NCBI GenBank assembly: GCA_964563165.1
Contig: CAZLWA010000020.1
Coordinates: 1 to 24,932, forward strand
Length of the DNA stretch: 24,932 bases
Direction of reading: 5' to 3'
Source of the DNA: CAZLWA01 sp964563165
GTDB lineage: Bacteria > CLD3 > SB21
The notes below the pieces were generated by a model. That model was not told where the DNA came from. It did not search any database and was given only the letters and a program-made list of their open reading frames with translations. The translations under genes were made by a program, and so were the position numbers. How positions within the stretch are numbered: the stretch's first letter is position 1; every line of letters starts with the position of its first letter. Below, piece by piece: positions 6,982 to 15,152 of this stretch.

Positions 6982-8118
6982 ATGACAACTGAAACACGTT
7001 CACCCGGGGACCGGAAAAAATACAACCGGATCAAATTGATGGTCTCTTTTACGGAAACCCTCCTCGTCATTGGATTCATTTTAGCGATTATTCTGACCGG
7101 ATGGAGCCGGGATGTGAGCCGGTATGCCGCCTCGGTATCAGCCAACCCGTACTTCCAATTAGTATATTTTGTCATTCTTCTCGGCATCGCCCGAAGCGTG
7201 CTGACCTGGCCCTTGAATTTTTACACCGGGTTTTATCTCGAGCATCGCTACGGCATGTCCAATCAGACCTTCGTTCAGTGGATCCTCGAAAACCTCAAAG
7301 GCACGGGCGTCGGTGCGGCGATCGGCCTTCCGCTGCTTGTTATTTTTTATTATTGCCTGAACGTGTTTCAAGACAACTGGTGGCTGCCGGTCGCGGCGGT
7401 TTTCTTTCTTTTTTCGGTTGTGCTGGCCCGCGTCGCACCGACGTTGATCTTCCCGTTGTTTTATCAATTCAAACCGCTGCAGAACGAATCGCTGAAAAAC
7501 AAACTCGTTGGCTTATGCTCCGACGTATCCCCGGCCATCGGCGGCGTTTTTGAATTCAACATGAGCAAAACCACCAAAAAAGCGAACGCGGCATTTGCCG
7601 GCATCGGCAGATCGAAACGCATTCTCCTGGCGGACACCTTACTCGAAAATTTTTCGGAAGAAGAGATCGAAGTCGTATTCGCCCATGAAGTCGGCCACTA
7701 TTATCACAAGCACATTGTTAAAAGTCTATTATTGAGCATCGTGATTATTTTTTCCGGCCTGTATGTCACATCGTATTTTTACAAATTACTTTTATCCGCA
7801 TTTGATTTTTCAATGATCACGGATATTGGCGCTCTGCCTTTGCTGGCTTTGCTTCTGATGGGGTTCGGTTTCATCACCGGCCCTCTGACCAACGCCTTGA
7901 GCCGCGCGTACGAACGGCAGGCCGACGCCTATGCGCTCCGCAAAACAAAAAACAAAACTGCATTCATCGGTGCGATGCGGCGATTGTCGGAAATGAATTT
8001 AGCGGATGACGCGCCGCATCCGGTCGTCGAATTCCTGTTTTATTCGCACCCGGCCATTTCCAAAAGAATCCGGGCAGCTGAGAATTTCGATATCGCGCCG
8101 CAAGGGAAAGCAGTTTAA
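6982..8118 (+). CDS. M48-family Ste24-type membrane metalloprotease
   Basis: The 378-residue product is an integral membrane zinc protease related to CAAX prenyl protease 1 (Ste24) and HtpX. Hydrophobic segments are seen at about 22-40, 58-74, 108-128, 136-158, 247-268 and 283-303. The zinc site is HEVGH at 235-239, and the third ligand is probably E311 in YERQADAYAL. The conserved SHPAISKRI near the C-terminus (355-363) is also typical. In bacteria such enzymes are thought to act in membrane protein quality control; prenylated substrates are unlikely. A longer frame from a TTG at 6889 exists, but the family begins shortly before the first membrane helix, and GGAAAGAG upstream of 6982 supports that ATG, although the spacing is long. 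Confidence 0.87.
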   Translation: MTTETRSPGDRKKYNRIKLMVSFTETLLVIGFILAIILTGWSRDVSRYAASVSANPYFQLVYFVILLGIARSVLTWPLNFYTGFYLEHRYGMSNQTFVQWILENLKGTGVGAAIGLPLLVIFYYCLNVFQDNWWLPVAAVFFLFSVVLARVAPTLIFPLFYQFKPLQNESLKNKLVGLCSDVSPAIGGVFEFNMSKTTKKANAAFAGIGRSKRILLADTLLENFSEEEIEVVFAHEVGHYYHKHIVKSLLLSIVIIFSGLYVTSYFYKLLLSAFDFSMITDIGALPLLALLLMGFGFITGPLTNALSRAYERQADAYALRKTKNKTAFIGAMRRLSEMNLADDAPHPVVEFLFYSHPAISKRIRAAENFDIAPQGKAV

Positions 8119-8137
8119 AGTCGTCATCATTAATCGT

Positions 8138-8193
8138 CATTCGTAATTCTTAATTTGTAATTCTTAATTCGTCATTCGTAATTCGTAATTCAC
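8138..8193 (+). repeat. heptamer tandem repeat (AATTCGT type) abutting a start codon
   Basis: Eight consecutive 7-base units cover 8138-8193 without a gap: CATTCGT, AATTCTT, AATTTGT, AATTCTT, AATTCGT, CATTCGT, AATTCGT, AATTCAC. The next base is the A of the ATG of the ABC-F gene. The repeat therefore occupies the whole region where a ribosome binding site would lie. Confidence 0.9.
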
Positions 8194-10113
8194 ATGCTCC
8201 ATCTAGTCAATCTTACCGTCGAATTCGGAGGCCGGGCTTTGTTTCAGGGTTTGAGCTGGCATATCCGGAAAAAAGACCGCGTGGCGCTGATCGGCGCGAA
8301 CGGCACCGGTAAGTCCACGCTGCTGAAGATCATTGCCAGGCAATCGCAGGCCACTTCCGGCAGTATCGCCCATGGCAAGGATCTGCGCGTAGGTTACCTG
8401 CCTCAGGAAGGTCTCCATATGCGCGGAAAAACATTGATGCACGAAGTGCTGACGGCGTTTACGGAAATTGTCGAGATCCATGATAAAATGAAAGCTATCG
8501 AAATCCAGCTTCAGACGATGGATCATGAATCGGAAGAATATTTCAAGCTCATTGAAAAGTACGGAAACCTGCAGCATCGCTTCGAAGACCTCCACGGATT
8601 TTCTATCGAATCCAAAGCCGCGCGCGTGCTGACAGGATTGGGCTTCAAAGAAAGCGATTTCGAAAAACAGTGTGAACTCTTCAGCGGCGGCTGGCAGATG
8701 CGCATTGCGATCACCAAATTGCTGTTACAAAATCCGGATCTGCTTTTGCTCGACGAACCGACCAATCACCTCGATCTCGATTCCATCGAATGGTTCGAAA
8801 ATTATCTGAGAAATTACGACGGCTCGGTGCTGCTCGTTTCGCACGACCGCTATTTCATCAATAATGTATGTGACCGCATCACGGAATTGGAACGGCAGAA
8901 ACTGACCGATTACTTCGGCACCTACGAAGAATTTGAGGAACAGAAAGCGATCACCGAAGAACAGCTGCTCAACTCGTACGAACGCCAGCAGGACGAGATC
9001 AAACGGGTCCAGCTGTTCATTGACCGTTTCCGTTATAAGGCCACAAAGGCGCGGCAAGCGCAGAGCCGCATCAAAATGCTCGACCGCATGGAGAAAATTC
9101 AATTGCCTGAAGACGAGCGCCGTGCGATCACGTTCCGTTTTCCGCAGCCCGTAAAAAGCGGGCGCGTGGTGCTCGAAGCGGATCATATCGTAAAAAGCTT
9201 CGGCGATAACCACGTGCTCAAAGGTATCACTTTTTCTCTCGAGCGCGGCGAGCGCGTGGCGCTGGTCGGCGTCAACGGCGCCGGCAAATCCACGCTGCTG
9301 CGCATTATTTCCGGCGTCGATACGGAGTTCTCCGGATCGGTGAAATTAGGGTATAATGTGACGATGGAATATTTTGCCCAGCAGCAGGCGGAAAAACTGG
9401 ACCTGTCTAAAACTGTGTATGAAGAAATTGTGAGCGCCGGTTCCGGCCAGACGCCGCTCGTGATGCGCACGATCCTGGGCGCATTTCTTTTTTCCGGCGA
9501 CGCCGTTTACAAAAAAGTCGGCGTGCTCAGCGGCGGGGAAAAATCACGGCTGGCGTTCGCGAAAATGCTGCTGCATCCGACCAATTTTATTATTCTCGAC
9601 GAGCCGACCAACCATATTGACGCGCAGACCAAGGAAATTCTGCAAGGCGCGCTGACGGATTACGAAGGCACGCTGCTCATGGTTTCGCACGACCGGTATT
9701 TCCTGGACAGTCTGGCTACCAAGGTCATCGAAGTGAAAGACGGACGGATCAAGACCTACCTTGGGAATTACGGCGAATTCCACGATCAAAAAGAAGCCGA
9801 GCGCGCCGCCGCACAGATGAAAATCAGCACTGACCGGGAAAAATCGAAAAAACAAAAAACGCCGGAAGTGAACGAACAGAAAAAAGCACAAGCCGAGACG
9901 ATCCATGCGGGCCAGAAAAAACGCGACAAGAGGTTGGCCGCGCTTGAAAAGGAAATTCAAGATCAGGAAAAACTGAAATTGGATATCGAAACGCAGCTTG
10001 CAGACCCGGCCGTCTATAAACAAAAAGAAAGATCCGTACACCTTCAAAACGATTACCGGTCGGTCAACGACAAAATTGCGGCGCTTTACGTTGAGTGGGA
10101 AAACTTAGGGTAA
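8194..10113 (+). CDS. ABC-F family ATPase (translation factor type)
   Basis: This 639-residue soluble protein has two ABC ATPase domains and no membrane segment, the pattern of ABC-F proteins that act at the ribosome E-site (Uup, EttA, YheS types). Domain 1 has Walker A GANGTGKS (34-41), a signature FSGGWQMR and Walker B LLLLDEPTNHLDLDS. The interdomain linker, about residues 245-320, is helical and charged. Domain 2 has Walker A GVNGAGKS, signature LSGGEKSR and LDEPTNHIDAQT. Residues about 535-635 are rich in K, E, Q and R and probably form a coiled-coil tail as in Uup. The ATG at 8194 fits the family N-terminus, but there is no Shine-Dalgarno: heptamer repeats run right up to it. The protease gene upstream is on the same strand. 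Which ABC-F subfamily is not certain. Confidence 0.93.
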   Translation: MLHLVNLTVEFGGRALFQGLSWHIRKKDRVALIGANGTGKSTLLKIIARQSQATSGSIAHGKDLRVGYLPQEGLHMRGKTLMHEVLTAFTEIVEIHDKMKAIEIQLQTMDHESEEYFKLIEKYGNLQHRFEDLHGFSIESKAARVLTGLGFKESDFEKQCELFSGGWQMRIAITKLLLQNPDLLLLDEPTNHLDLDSIEWFENYLRNYDGSVLLVSHDRYFINNVCDRITELERQKLTDYFGTYEEFEEQKAITEEQLLNSYERQQDEIKRVQLFIDRFRYKATKARQAQSRIKMLDRMEKIQLPEDERRAITFRFPQPVKSGRVVLEADHIVKSFGDNHVLKGITFSLERGERVALVGVNGAGKSTLLRIISGVDTEFSGSVKLGYNVTMEYFAQQQAEKLDLSKTVYEEIVSAGSGQTPLVMRTILGAFLFSGDAVYKKVGVLSGGEKSRLAFAKMLLHPTNFIILDEPTNHIDAQTKEILQGALTDYEGTLLMVSHDRYFLDSLATKVIEVKDGRIKTYLGNYGEFHDQKEAERAAAQMKISTDREKSKKQKTPEVNEQKKAQAETIHAGQKKRDKRLAALEKEIQDQEKLKLDIETQLADPAVYKQKERSVHLQNDYRSVNDKIAALYVEWENLG

Positions 10114-10118
10114 GCGAA

Positions 10119-10144
10119 AGCCCCGAAGCAAATGCCTCGGGGCT
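10119..10144. terminator. hairpin after ABC-F gene
   Basis: AGCCCCGA (10119-10126) pairs with TCGGGGCT (10137-10144), just after the ABC-F stop codon. There is no T-run on the plus strand; on the minus strand the stem is followed by TTCGCTT. It separates two convergent genes and is a plausible, if not canonical, bidirectional terminator. The rest of the gap to 10265 shows nothing I recognise. Confidence 0.55.
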
Positions 10145-10265
10145 CTCAGAGGAGGAGAGAAAAAATTGCAGTTATTAACTCTAACCTGTTCAACGGCAAA
10201 ATATTCCTCTTGTTTCAATATTTCTTACATCAGGCCGGCCGGGTATACCGAAGCGGCACCCCCGA

Positions 10266-11783
10266 TCACTCATCCCCGTCGTCGCCGCCGCGGCTTGTCG
10301 CTGCCTTCTTCGTAAATCCGCCGGCGAAATCTATCACGCACATGTAACGGTATTCTTGATGCCGACCGCACGCCACGCCGACGGCTTTATATTCCCGATT
10401 GAAAATATTTTTCCGGTGGCCGCGCGACGGAACGCCGTCGTCGATCAGCAGCGACAATACAATGCGGCGCGCATTATTGTTGCCGTAATCGATATTCTCT
10501 CCGGCCGTTTTCTGCCAGTCTCCGTAACGCGCCAGCCGGTCAAACGGAGAACTCCCGTCACCGCCGGTGTGCCCGGTGGAGGTCGTTTCGCCCTGATCTT
10601 CCACATGATCTTTCGCCGCGTGCGACATGCCTCTGGACGGACGCAGGGAATCCACCGGATCCGCAGCCATCAATGCTTCGTAGAATTCGTTGACGGCGGT
10701 AACGCCTTCATTTGTCTGTAAAGCGATCTCGCCGGGGAACTTTAATAGACTGCCGTCAAAATATCTTTTAAGATCCTTGACGTACCTCGCATATCCGCGC
10801 GGATCGGTCCGGACAAGATTGATCTCAGCCACTACCTGTCTCTCCAATTCGCTGAGAAACGCCGCCGGCTTAAGCGTTATGCCGGAAACCGTTTGGGATT
10901 TCGTCTGTGTATTATTTGTGCTGACCGAATTGCCGGAAGACGCAGAGCCTGAAAAAAGATTCAGCAAAGTTAACCGGGACGATCCCACGAACGCGTTATT
11001 ATAAGCGATCTTACCGTCCCAATTGTCATGATCTACCCACATGCTTTTGCTTTCATCACCGGGATATTTACCCAGGGTAACCGTTTCCGCATTGAAATCG
11101 GAATATGACTTGTACGATTCTCCGAGCGACTTGCCTGAAAATAATCCAACCACAAATTGCTGGAACGCATCGCCGAACCAATTCGCATAGTATCCGGAGC
11201 AGCCCATGTTGATGAACGGCCGGGCGTACATCGCGACGCGGCGGTCCGCTTCCCGTTCGTCAATTTTTCCTATGTCAAAACCCGCATTACCGGCCGTGAA
11301 GCATCCGTATAGCATGACAATGGCGCCCGGCGCGAGTTTCAGGTCGCGCGTAATATCTTCGGCGGAAACGAATTTATCCTTTAGCGAAAATCCGCCGACC
11401 CACTTCGGCGGCGTCGAGCCGTCATAGACGCCGTGCCCGCGATACATAAGGATCTGCGCGCCGTCGGCGGCTTTTTTAATTGCATCCCAGTTATTATCAG
11501 GCGCATAAAATTCATACACCTGCACGCCGTTCATCTTGAGCGCCGAAGCGGCGAGTTTGAGATTCTTGATCTCGCCGGTTGTCCAGGAACCGTTGTCGCC
11601 GTCGATCGGCGCGCCGATCAGCACCGCCTTCATATTCGAGATCTTGACGGTTCCCGGTTCTGCCGCCGAGCGCAGCCGGATCGCATTATATTTCTCCGGT
11701 ATAGCCGGTGACGACGATGACACGGTTTGCGCACGGATCGCCGAAGTCAAAACATAAAACAACATGAAATATTTCCGGAACAT
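10266..11783 (-). CDS. secreted CHAT/caspase-like plus CAP (SCP) domain protein
   Basis: The 505-residue product starts with a signal peptide (about 1-18, ending AIRAQ). Residues 51-235 resemble clan CD cysteine peptidases of the CHAT/caspase type: MKAVLIGAP as a first strand, H117 in YRGHGVY, C161 in VMLYGCFTAG after a hydrophobic strand, and then FINMGCSGYYANWFGD and FSGKSLGESY, matching the later CHAT elements. After a Ser/Thr/Asn-rich linker (278-300), residues 312-488 form a CAP/SCP domain with H405, E429 in AGEN and H456 in SRGHRKN as the conserved cavity residues. The fusion suggests an extracytoplasmic protease or binding protein; the substrate is unknown. The start at 11783 rather than 11903 is chosen for its AGGAGGAG site and signal peptide. 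The peptidase assignment rests on motif reading and is less sure than the CAP domain. Confidence 0.78.
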   Translation of the reverse strand: MFRKYFMLFYVLTSAIRAQTVSSSSPAIPEKYNAIRLRSAAEPGTVKISNMKAVLIGAPIDGDNGSWTTGEIKNLKLAASALKMNGVQVYEFYAPDNNWDAIKKAADGAQILMYRGHGVYDGSTPPKWVGGFSLKDKFVSAEDITRDLKLAPGAIVMLYGCFTAGNAGFDIGKIDEREADRRVAMYARPFINMGCSGYYANWFGDAFQQFVVGLFSGKSLGESYKSYSDFNAETVTLGKYPGDESKSMWVDHDNWDGKIAYNNAFVGSSRLTLLNLFSGSASSGNSVSTNNTQTKSQTVSGITLKPAAFLSELERQVVAEINLVRTDPRGYARYVKDLKRYFDGSLLKFPGEIALQTNEGVTAVNEFYEALMAADPVDSLRPSRGMSHAAKDHVEDQGETTSTGHTGGDGSSPFDRLARYGDWQKTAGENIDYGNNNARRIVLSLLIDDGVPSRGHRKNIFNREYKAVGVACGRHQEYRYMCVIDFAGGFTKKAATSRGGDDGDE

Positions 11784-11785
11784 GT

Positions 11786-11793
11786 CTCCTCCT
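11786..11793 (-). promoter_or_regulatory. ribosome binding site fixing the CHAT-CAP start
   Basis: AGGAGGAG lies just before the ATG at 11783. It supports this start, which also gives a proper signal peptide, over the in-frame upstream codon at 11903, which would overlap the preceding gene. Confidence 0.85.
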
Positions 11794-11899
11794 GTAAAAA
11801 AAACGTTGTGGTGCTTATTTCTTAGCGGAAATTTGAGACGCACTATCGAGCTTTCTGATATGAATACGTATTCATTGCCAAAAGTAACCATTTCGAGAA

Positions 11900-12811
11900 T
11901 CACTCAGATAAATTTTTAATATGTTTCATGACGCGTAAATGAACGTTACGCGTGATCGCTTCCGCCCACAGATCATAATACCAGGCAGGAAAGACTTTCA
12001 GATCATACCAACTCGTCCCGGTTAGCGTGGTCGTACCGTCGCCGTTATCGTGGAGTAAAAACCGGCCCCTGATTAGCTCAATATGCCCGATGATCTCGGG
12101 ATCTTTGGGCTGCGCGGTAATGTCAAAGGTCAGATCTTCATGGGGTTTGAAAACGCTCATGCGTTCTTCAAAAACGGCGCCCGAACTGAAAATACATTTT
12201 CGCGCCGCGCCTGCATAATTTCCCTCCACCGTTGTTTCTACCGGGCGCGGAAGGCCGATATCGAACAGCCAGAATTCCGACGGCGCTTCGATGGGCGCGA
12301 ACGCAACGACATGAGGCCAGATTTTTTCCGGCGGAGCGCCGATGACGATCTGATCGGAGACGGAATTTTGGAACTCATGCGGAACGATGAGGTCTGCGGC
12401 AAACAGGACGATCAAAAGTCCGATAAGGCTTACGTTCAAATGATTTTTATTATGATTGATGAGAAAAATCGTGAGGAAATTTGCCAAAATTGTTACGACA
12501 AAAATAAGCGGGGACACGATAAGCAGGCATATGACGCCTTCCTGCATGAAAATCGCCGCGCTTAGAATCGCCAAACTTCCGCTCACCAGCGAAAGCAAAA
12601 CGAATCGCCAATAGGCATAACGCAGCGGCTGCCAAATAAAACCGCTGATGATCCCCATAAATACGGGTACCGTAACAAAATTAGAGGTGATCAAAACGGC
12701 GCCGGTTTGATCATGTATGAATAAAACGATCTTAGTCACGACAAATAAAATAATCGCTATCGTGTTCGAAACCACGATGCCGGCGGCAATTCGAATGAAC
12801 GGCTTTTCCAT
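11900..12811 (-). CDS. membrane protein with C-terminal SRPBCC domain
   Basis: The 303-residue product has about five hydrophobic helices in its first half (roughly 7-32, 38-60, 70-90, 92-117, 125-143). The second half (about 152-300) reads like a START/SRPBCC (polyketide cyclase-like) domain: IVIGAPPEKIWPHV at its start, GEEx-type turn elements, FDITAQP, and a closing LTGTSWYDLKVFPAWYYDLWAEA...RVMKHIKNL helix. Such domains bind hydrophobic ligands. I know of no defined function for this combination. The ATG at 12811 is preferred to 12829, because AAGGA stands 7 bases before it. The stop is 116 bases before the CHAT-CAP start on the same strand, so the two may be co-transcribed. Confidence 0.75.
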   Translation of the reverse strand: MEKPFIRIAAGIVVSNTIAIILFVVTKIVLFIHDQTGAVLITSNFVTVPVFMGIISGFIWQPLRYAYWRFVLLSLVSGSLAILSAAIFMQEGVICLLIVSPLIFVVTILANFLTIFLINHNKNHLNVSLIGLLIVLFAADLIVPHEFQNSVSDQIVIGAPPEKIWPHVVAFAPIEAPSEFWLFDIGLPRPVETTVEGNYAGAARKCIFSSGAVFEERMSVFKPHEDLTFDITAQPKDPEIIGHIELIRGRFLLHDNGDGTTTLTGTSWYDLKVFPAWYYDLWAEAITRNVHLRVMKHIKNLSE

Positions 12812-12818
12812 TAAGTAT

Positions 12819-12823
12819 TCCTT
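12819..12823 (-). promoter_or_regulatory. ribosome binding site fixing the SRPBCC gene start
   Basis: AAGGA is spaced 7 bases from the ATG at 12811. The alternative ATG at 12829 has no such site. Confidence 0.7.
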
Positions 12824-12878
12824 TTTCATAAATTTTAGGTTAATTTACCTGAATTCGTGTCCACATACAAGTTGTCTG

Positions 12879-15152
12879 ATGAAAAAATTCAAAACTGAAA
12901 AATGCGATTGGCTTTTCCTTGCCGGGATGTTGGTTCTCTCTTTTTTCTACCCCCTGTCGGCTTCCGACCTCTCATTTGAAGAAACGGCCTCAACGGGAAT
13001 TTATGATCGTAACGGTTATTTACTCCGGGAGATCCTTTCGCCGCAGCAAGGGCGAGGGCATTGGGTAACGCTCGACCGGATCAGTCTGCGCGCGATCGAA
13101 GCGGCCGTCATCGCCGAGGACAAACGATTTTACCTCCATGCCGGTGTGGACGTGTGGGCGCTGATGCGCGCGGCATGGCAAAACGTACAAGCCATGGAGA
13201 TTGTCAGCGGGGGTTCAACGATCACACAGCAGGTCGTCCGTAACCTGTATCACTTTCCGCGCCACCCGGCATTTAAACTGCTTGAAATGTGGTATGCGGT
13301 TCGGTTAGAACATACGCTTGATAAAAGTAAAATCCTCGAACGTTATTTCAATATCATTCCGTTCGGAAATCAGACGTTCGGTATCGACGCCGCCGCCCGA
13401 TTGTATTTCGGCACAAGTTCCGCCGAGCTCACCTGGTCGGAAGCCGCATTCCTTATCGCCTTGCCCAAATCGCCGACGTTCTACAATCCCTATAAAAATT
13501 CGGTATCGGCAACAAATCGCAGGGATTTCATTCTAAAAAAATTACATGAATCCGAAAAAATTTCCGGGGAGGAATTCCGGCGTGCGCTCAAGGAACCGAT
13601 CCTGCTATTCCCGAAATCTTCTCCCTTCAACGCGCCGCATTTTTGCGATTATATTATGCAGCAGAATCCGGATGCGCACGGCGATATCCGCACTACGCTC
13701 GATTGGCCTTTGCAAAAGGAAATTGAAACCATCGTCAGCGGGCAGATCAGAAATTTGAGCGAGGAAAATGTCACCAACGCCGCCGTGATCGTGATCCATA
13801 ATGCCACCGGGCATATTCTCGCGATGCTCGGCTCCGCCGATTATTTCAACGTCGTGCATGACGGTCAATTCAACGCGGTTTTTTCCAAACGCCAGCCCGG
13901 CTCGGCGCTGAAGCCGTTTACCTACGGCGCCGCTTTTCAGCAGGGCTATACGCCCGCGACCGTCATCCCCGATGTGGAAACCGTGGTTCCGACGGCGCAG
14001 GGAAATTTCACTCCGAAAAATTATGACAATCACTTTCACGGGCCCGTACGCGCGCGTATCGCGCTGGCGTGTTCGTACAACGTTGCCGCCGTACGCGTGC
14101 TGCAGACGCTCGGCGTGTCCGCCCTCCTGTCAAAACTGCATGAGTGCGGCATGCACAGTTTGAATGAAACCGCCGAATATTACGGACACGGGCTCACGCT
14201 GGGCAACGGCGAAGTGACGCTGTTTGAACTTGCACGGGCTTACGGCGCTCTTGCGAATCAGGGTCAATGGATGGACGTGACGGGCGACCCCCAACGGATT
14301 CCGCTGCATACGTCCAAGGAAATTTTTTCTCCTCAAGTTGCTTTTTTGATTTCGAGTATCTTATCCGACGCATCGGCGCGCGTACCGTCCTTTGGCTACG
14401 ATTCCCCGATCACACTTCCTTTCCCGTGCGCCGTAAAGACCGGAACGTCGTCGGATTTCCGCGACAACTGGACCGTCGGCTACACCCGTGATTTTACCGT
14501 GGGGGTGTGGGCAGGAAATTTCGACAACCGCCCGATGAAAAACATTTCCGGAGTGACGGGTGCGGGGCCGATATTCCGTGAGATCATGCTGGCGCTTCAC
14601 AGGCAGAGCGTACCGGAAAATTTTCCCGTTCCGGCGAAGATCAGAAAAATGAACATCTGCGGGTTATCCGGAGAGCTGCCCAACGCCGGATGTACGTCGA
14701 CGCTGGAAGAATATTTTGTCGAAGGGACCGAGCCCAAAGGAAGATGCCGGTGGCACAGCGCCGACGGTCTGATCAATTATGCCGCGTTCTCCCCTATTTA
14801 CGGCCGATGGTTACAAAATAAGAACGGGATCGGCGAAAATCCTTCTGCAGCCCATACGGAAAAAAAACTGGACGAAGTAAAATCTCTGAAAATTATTTAT
14901 CCTAACGATGAGGCCGTTTTTAAGATCGACCCGAATGTCAGAATCGACTACCAGGCGATCTACTTTGAAGCCCTGGTGCCGGCAGGCATTCATGAAATCC
15001 GGTGGCAGCTGGACGGCCGTTTTTACCAAACGGCCGCATCGCCGTTTCGTGTCAGGTGGAATTTGTCCGCCGGTAAGCACCGGTTGCGTGCGGATTATGT
15101 CGCGGGAGAAAAAACGTTCAGCAGCGAAGTGGGCTTTGAAGTGATGGACTAA
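12879..15152 (+). CDS. pbpC: penicillin-binding protein 1C
   Basis: This 757-residue protein is a bifunctional class A penicillin-binding protein that polymerises glycan strands and cross-links peptides in the periplasm. One membrane anchor (about 10-28) precedes the glycosyltransferase domain, with the catalytic glutamate in AEDKRFYLHAGVD (E80), GGSTITQQVVRN (111-122) and KILERYFN (151-158). The transpeptidase has the nucleophile S342 in PGSALKPF, SYN at 399-401 and KTG at 520-522. The tail (from about 630) matches the PBP1C C-terminal domain. The open frame runs upstream to 12717, but that part overlaps the divergent gene. The ATG at 12879 sits just before the anchor; no clear ribosome binding site is seen. 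Its usual partner, the alpha-2-macroglobulin gene, is absent. Its stop overlaps the stop of the next gene. Confidence 0.94.
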   Translation: MKKFKTEKCDWLFLAGMLVLSFFYPLSASDLSFEETASTGIYDRNGYLLREILSPQQGRGHWVTLDRISLRAIEAAVIAEDKRFYLHAGVDVWALMRAAWQNVQAMEIVSGGSTITQQVVRNLYHFPRHPAFKLLEMWYAVRLEHTLDKSKILERYFNIIPFGNQTFGIDAAARLYFGTSSAELTWSEAAFLIALPKSPTFYNPYKNSVSATNRRDFILKKLHESEKISGEEFRRALKEPILLFPKSSPFNAPHFCDYIMQQNPDAHGDIRTTLDWPLQKEIETIVSGQIRNLSEENVTNAAVIVIHNATGHILAMLGSADYFNVVHDGQFNAVFSKRQPGSALKPFTYGAAFQQGYTPATVIPDVETVVPTAQGNFTPKNYDNHFHGPVRARIALACSYNVAAVRVLQTLGVSALLSKLHECGMHSLNETAEYYGHGLTLGNGEVTLFELARAYGALANQGQWMDVTGDPQRIPLHTSKEIFSPQVAFLISSILSDASARVPSFGYDSPITLPFPCAVKTGTSSDFRDNWTVGYTRDFTVGVWAGNFDNRPMKNISGVTGAGPIFREIMLALHRQSVPENFPVPAKIRKMNICGLSGELPNAGCTSTLEEYFVEGTEPKGRCRWHSADGLINYAAFSPIYGRWLQNKNGIGENPSAAHTEKKLDEVKSLKIIYPNDEAVFKIDPNVRIDYQAIYFEALVPAGIHEIRWQLDGRFYQTAASPFRVRWNLSAGKHRLRADYVAGEKTFSSEVGFEVMD

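Noticed and set aside
11784..11903. Longer N-terminus for the CHAT-CAP protein
   Set aside because: It would overlap the upstream gene and bury the signal peptide, while AGGAGGAG marks the ATG at 11783.
12717..12878. Longer N-terminus for pbpC
   Set aside because: It overlaps the divergent SRPBCC gene; the membrane anchor follows directly after the ATG at 12879.
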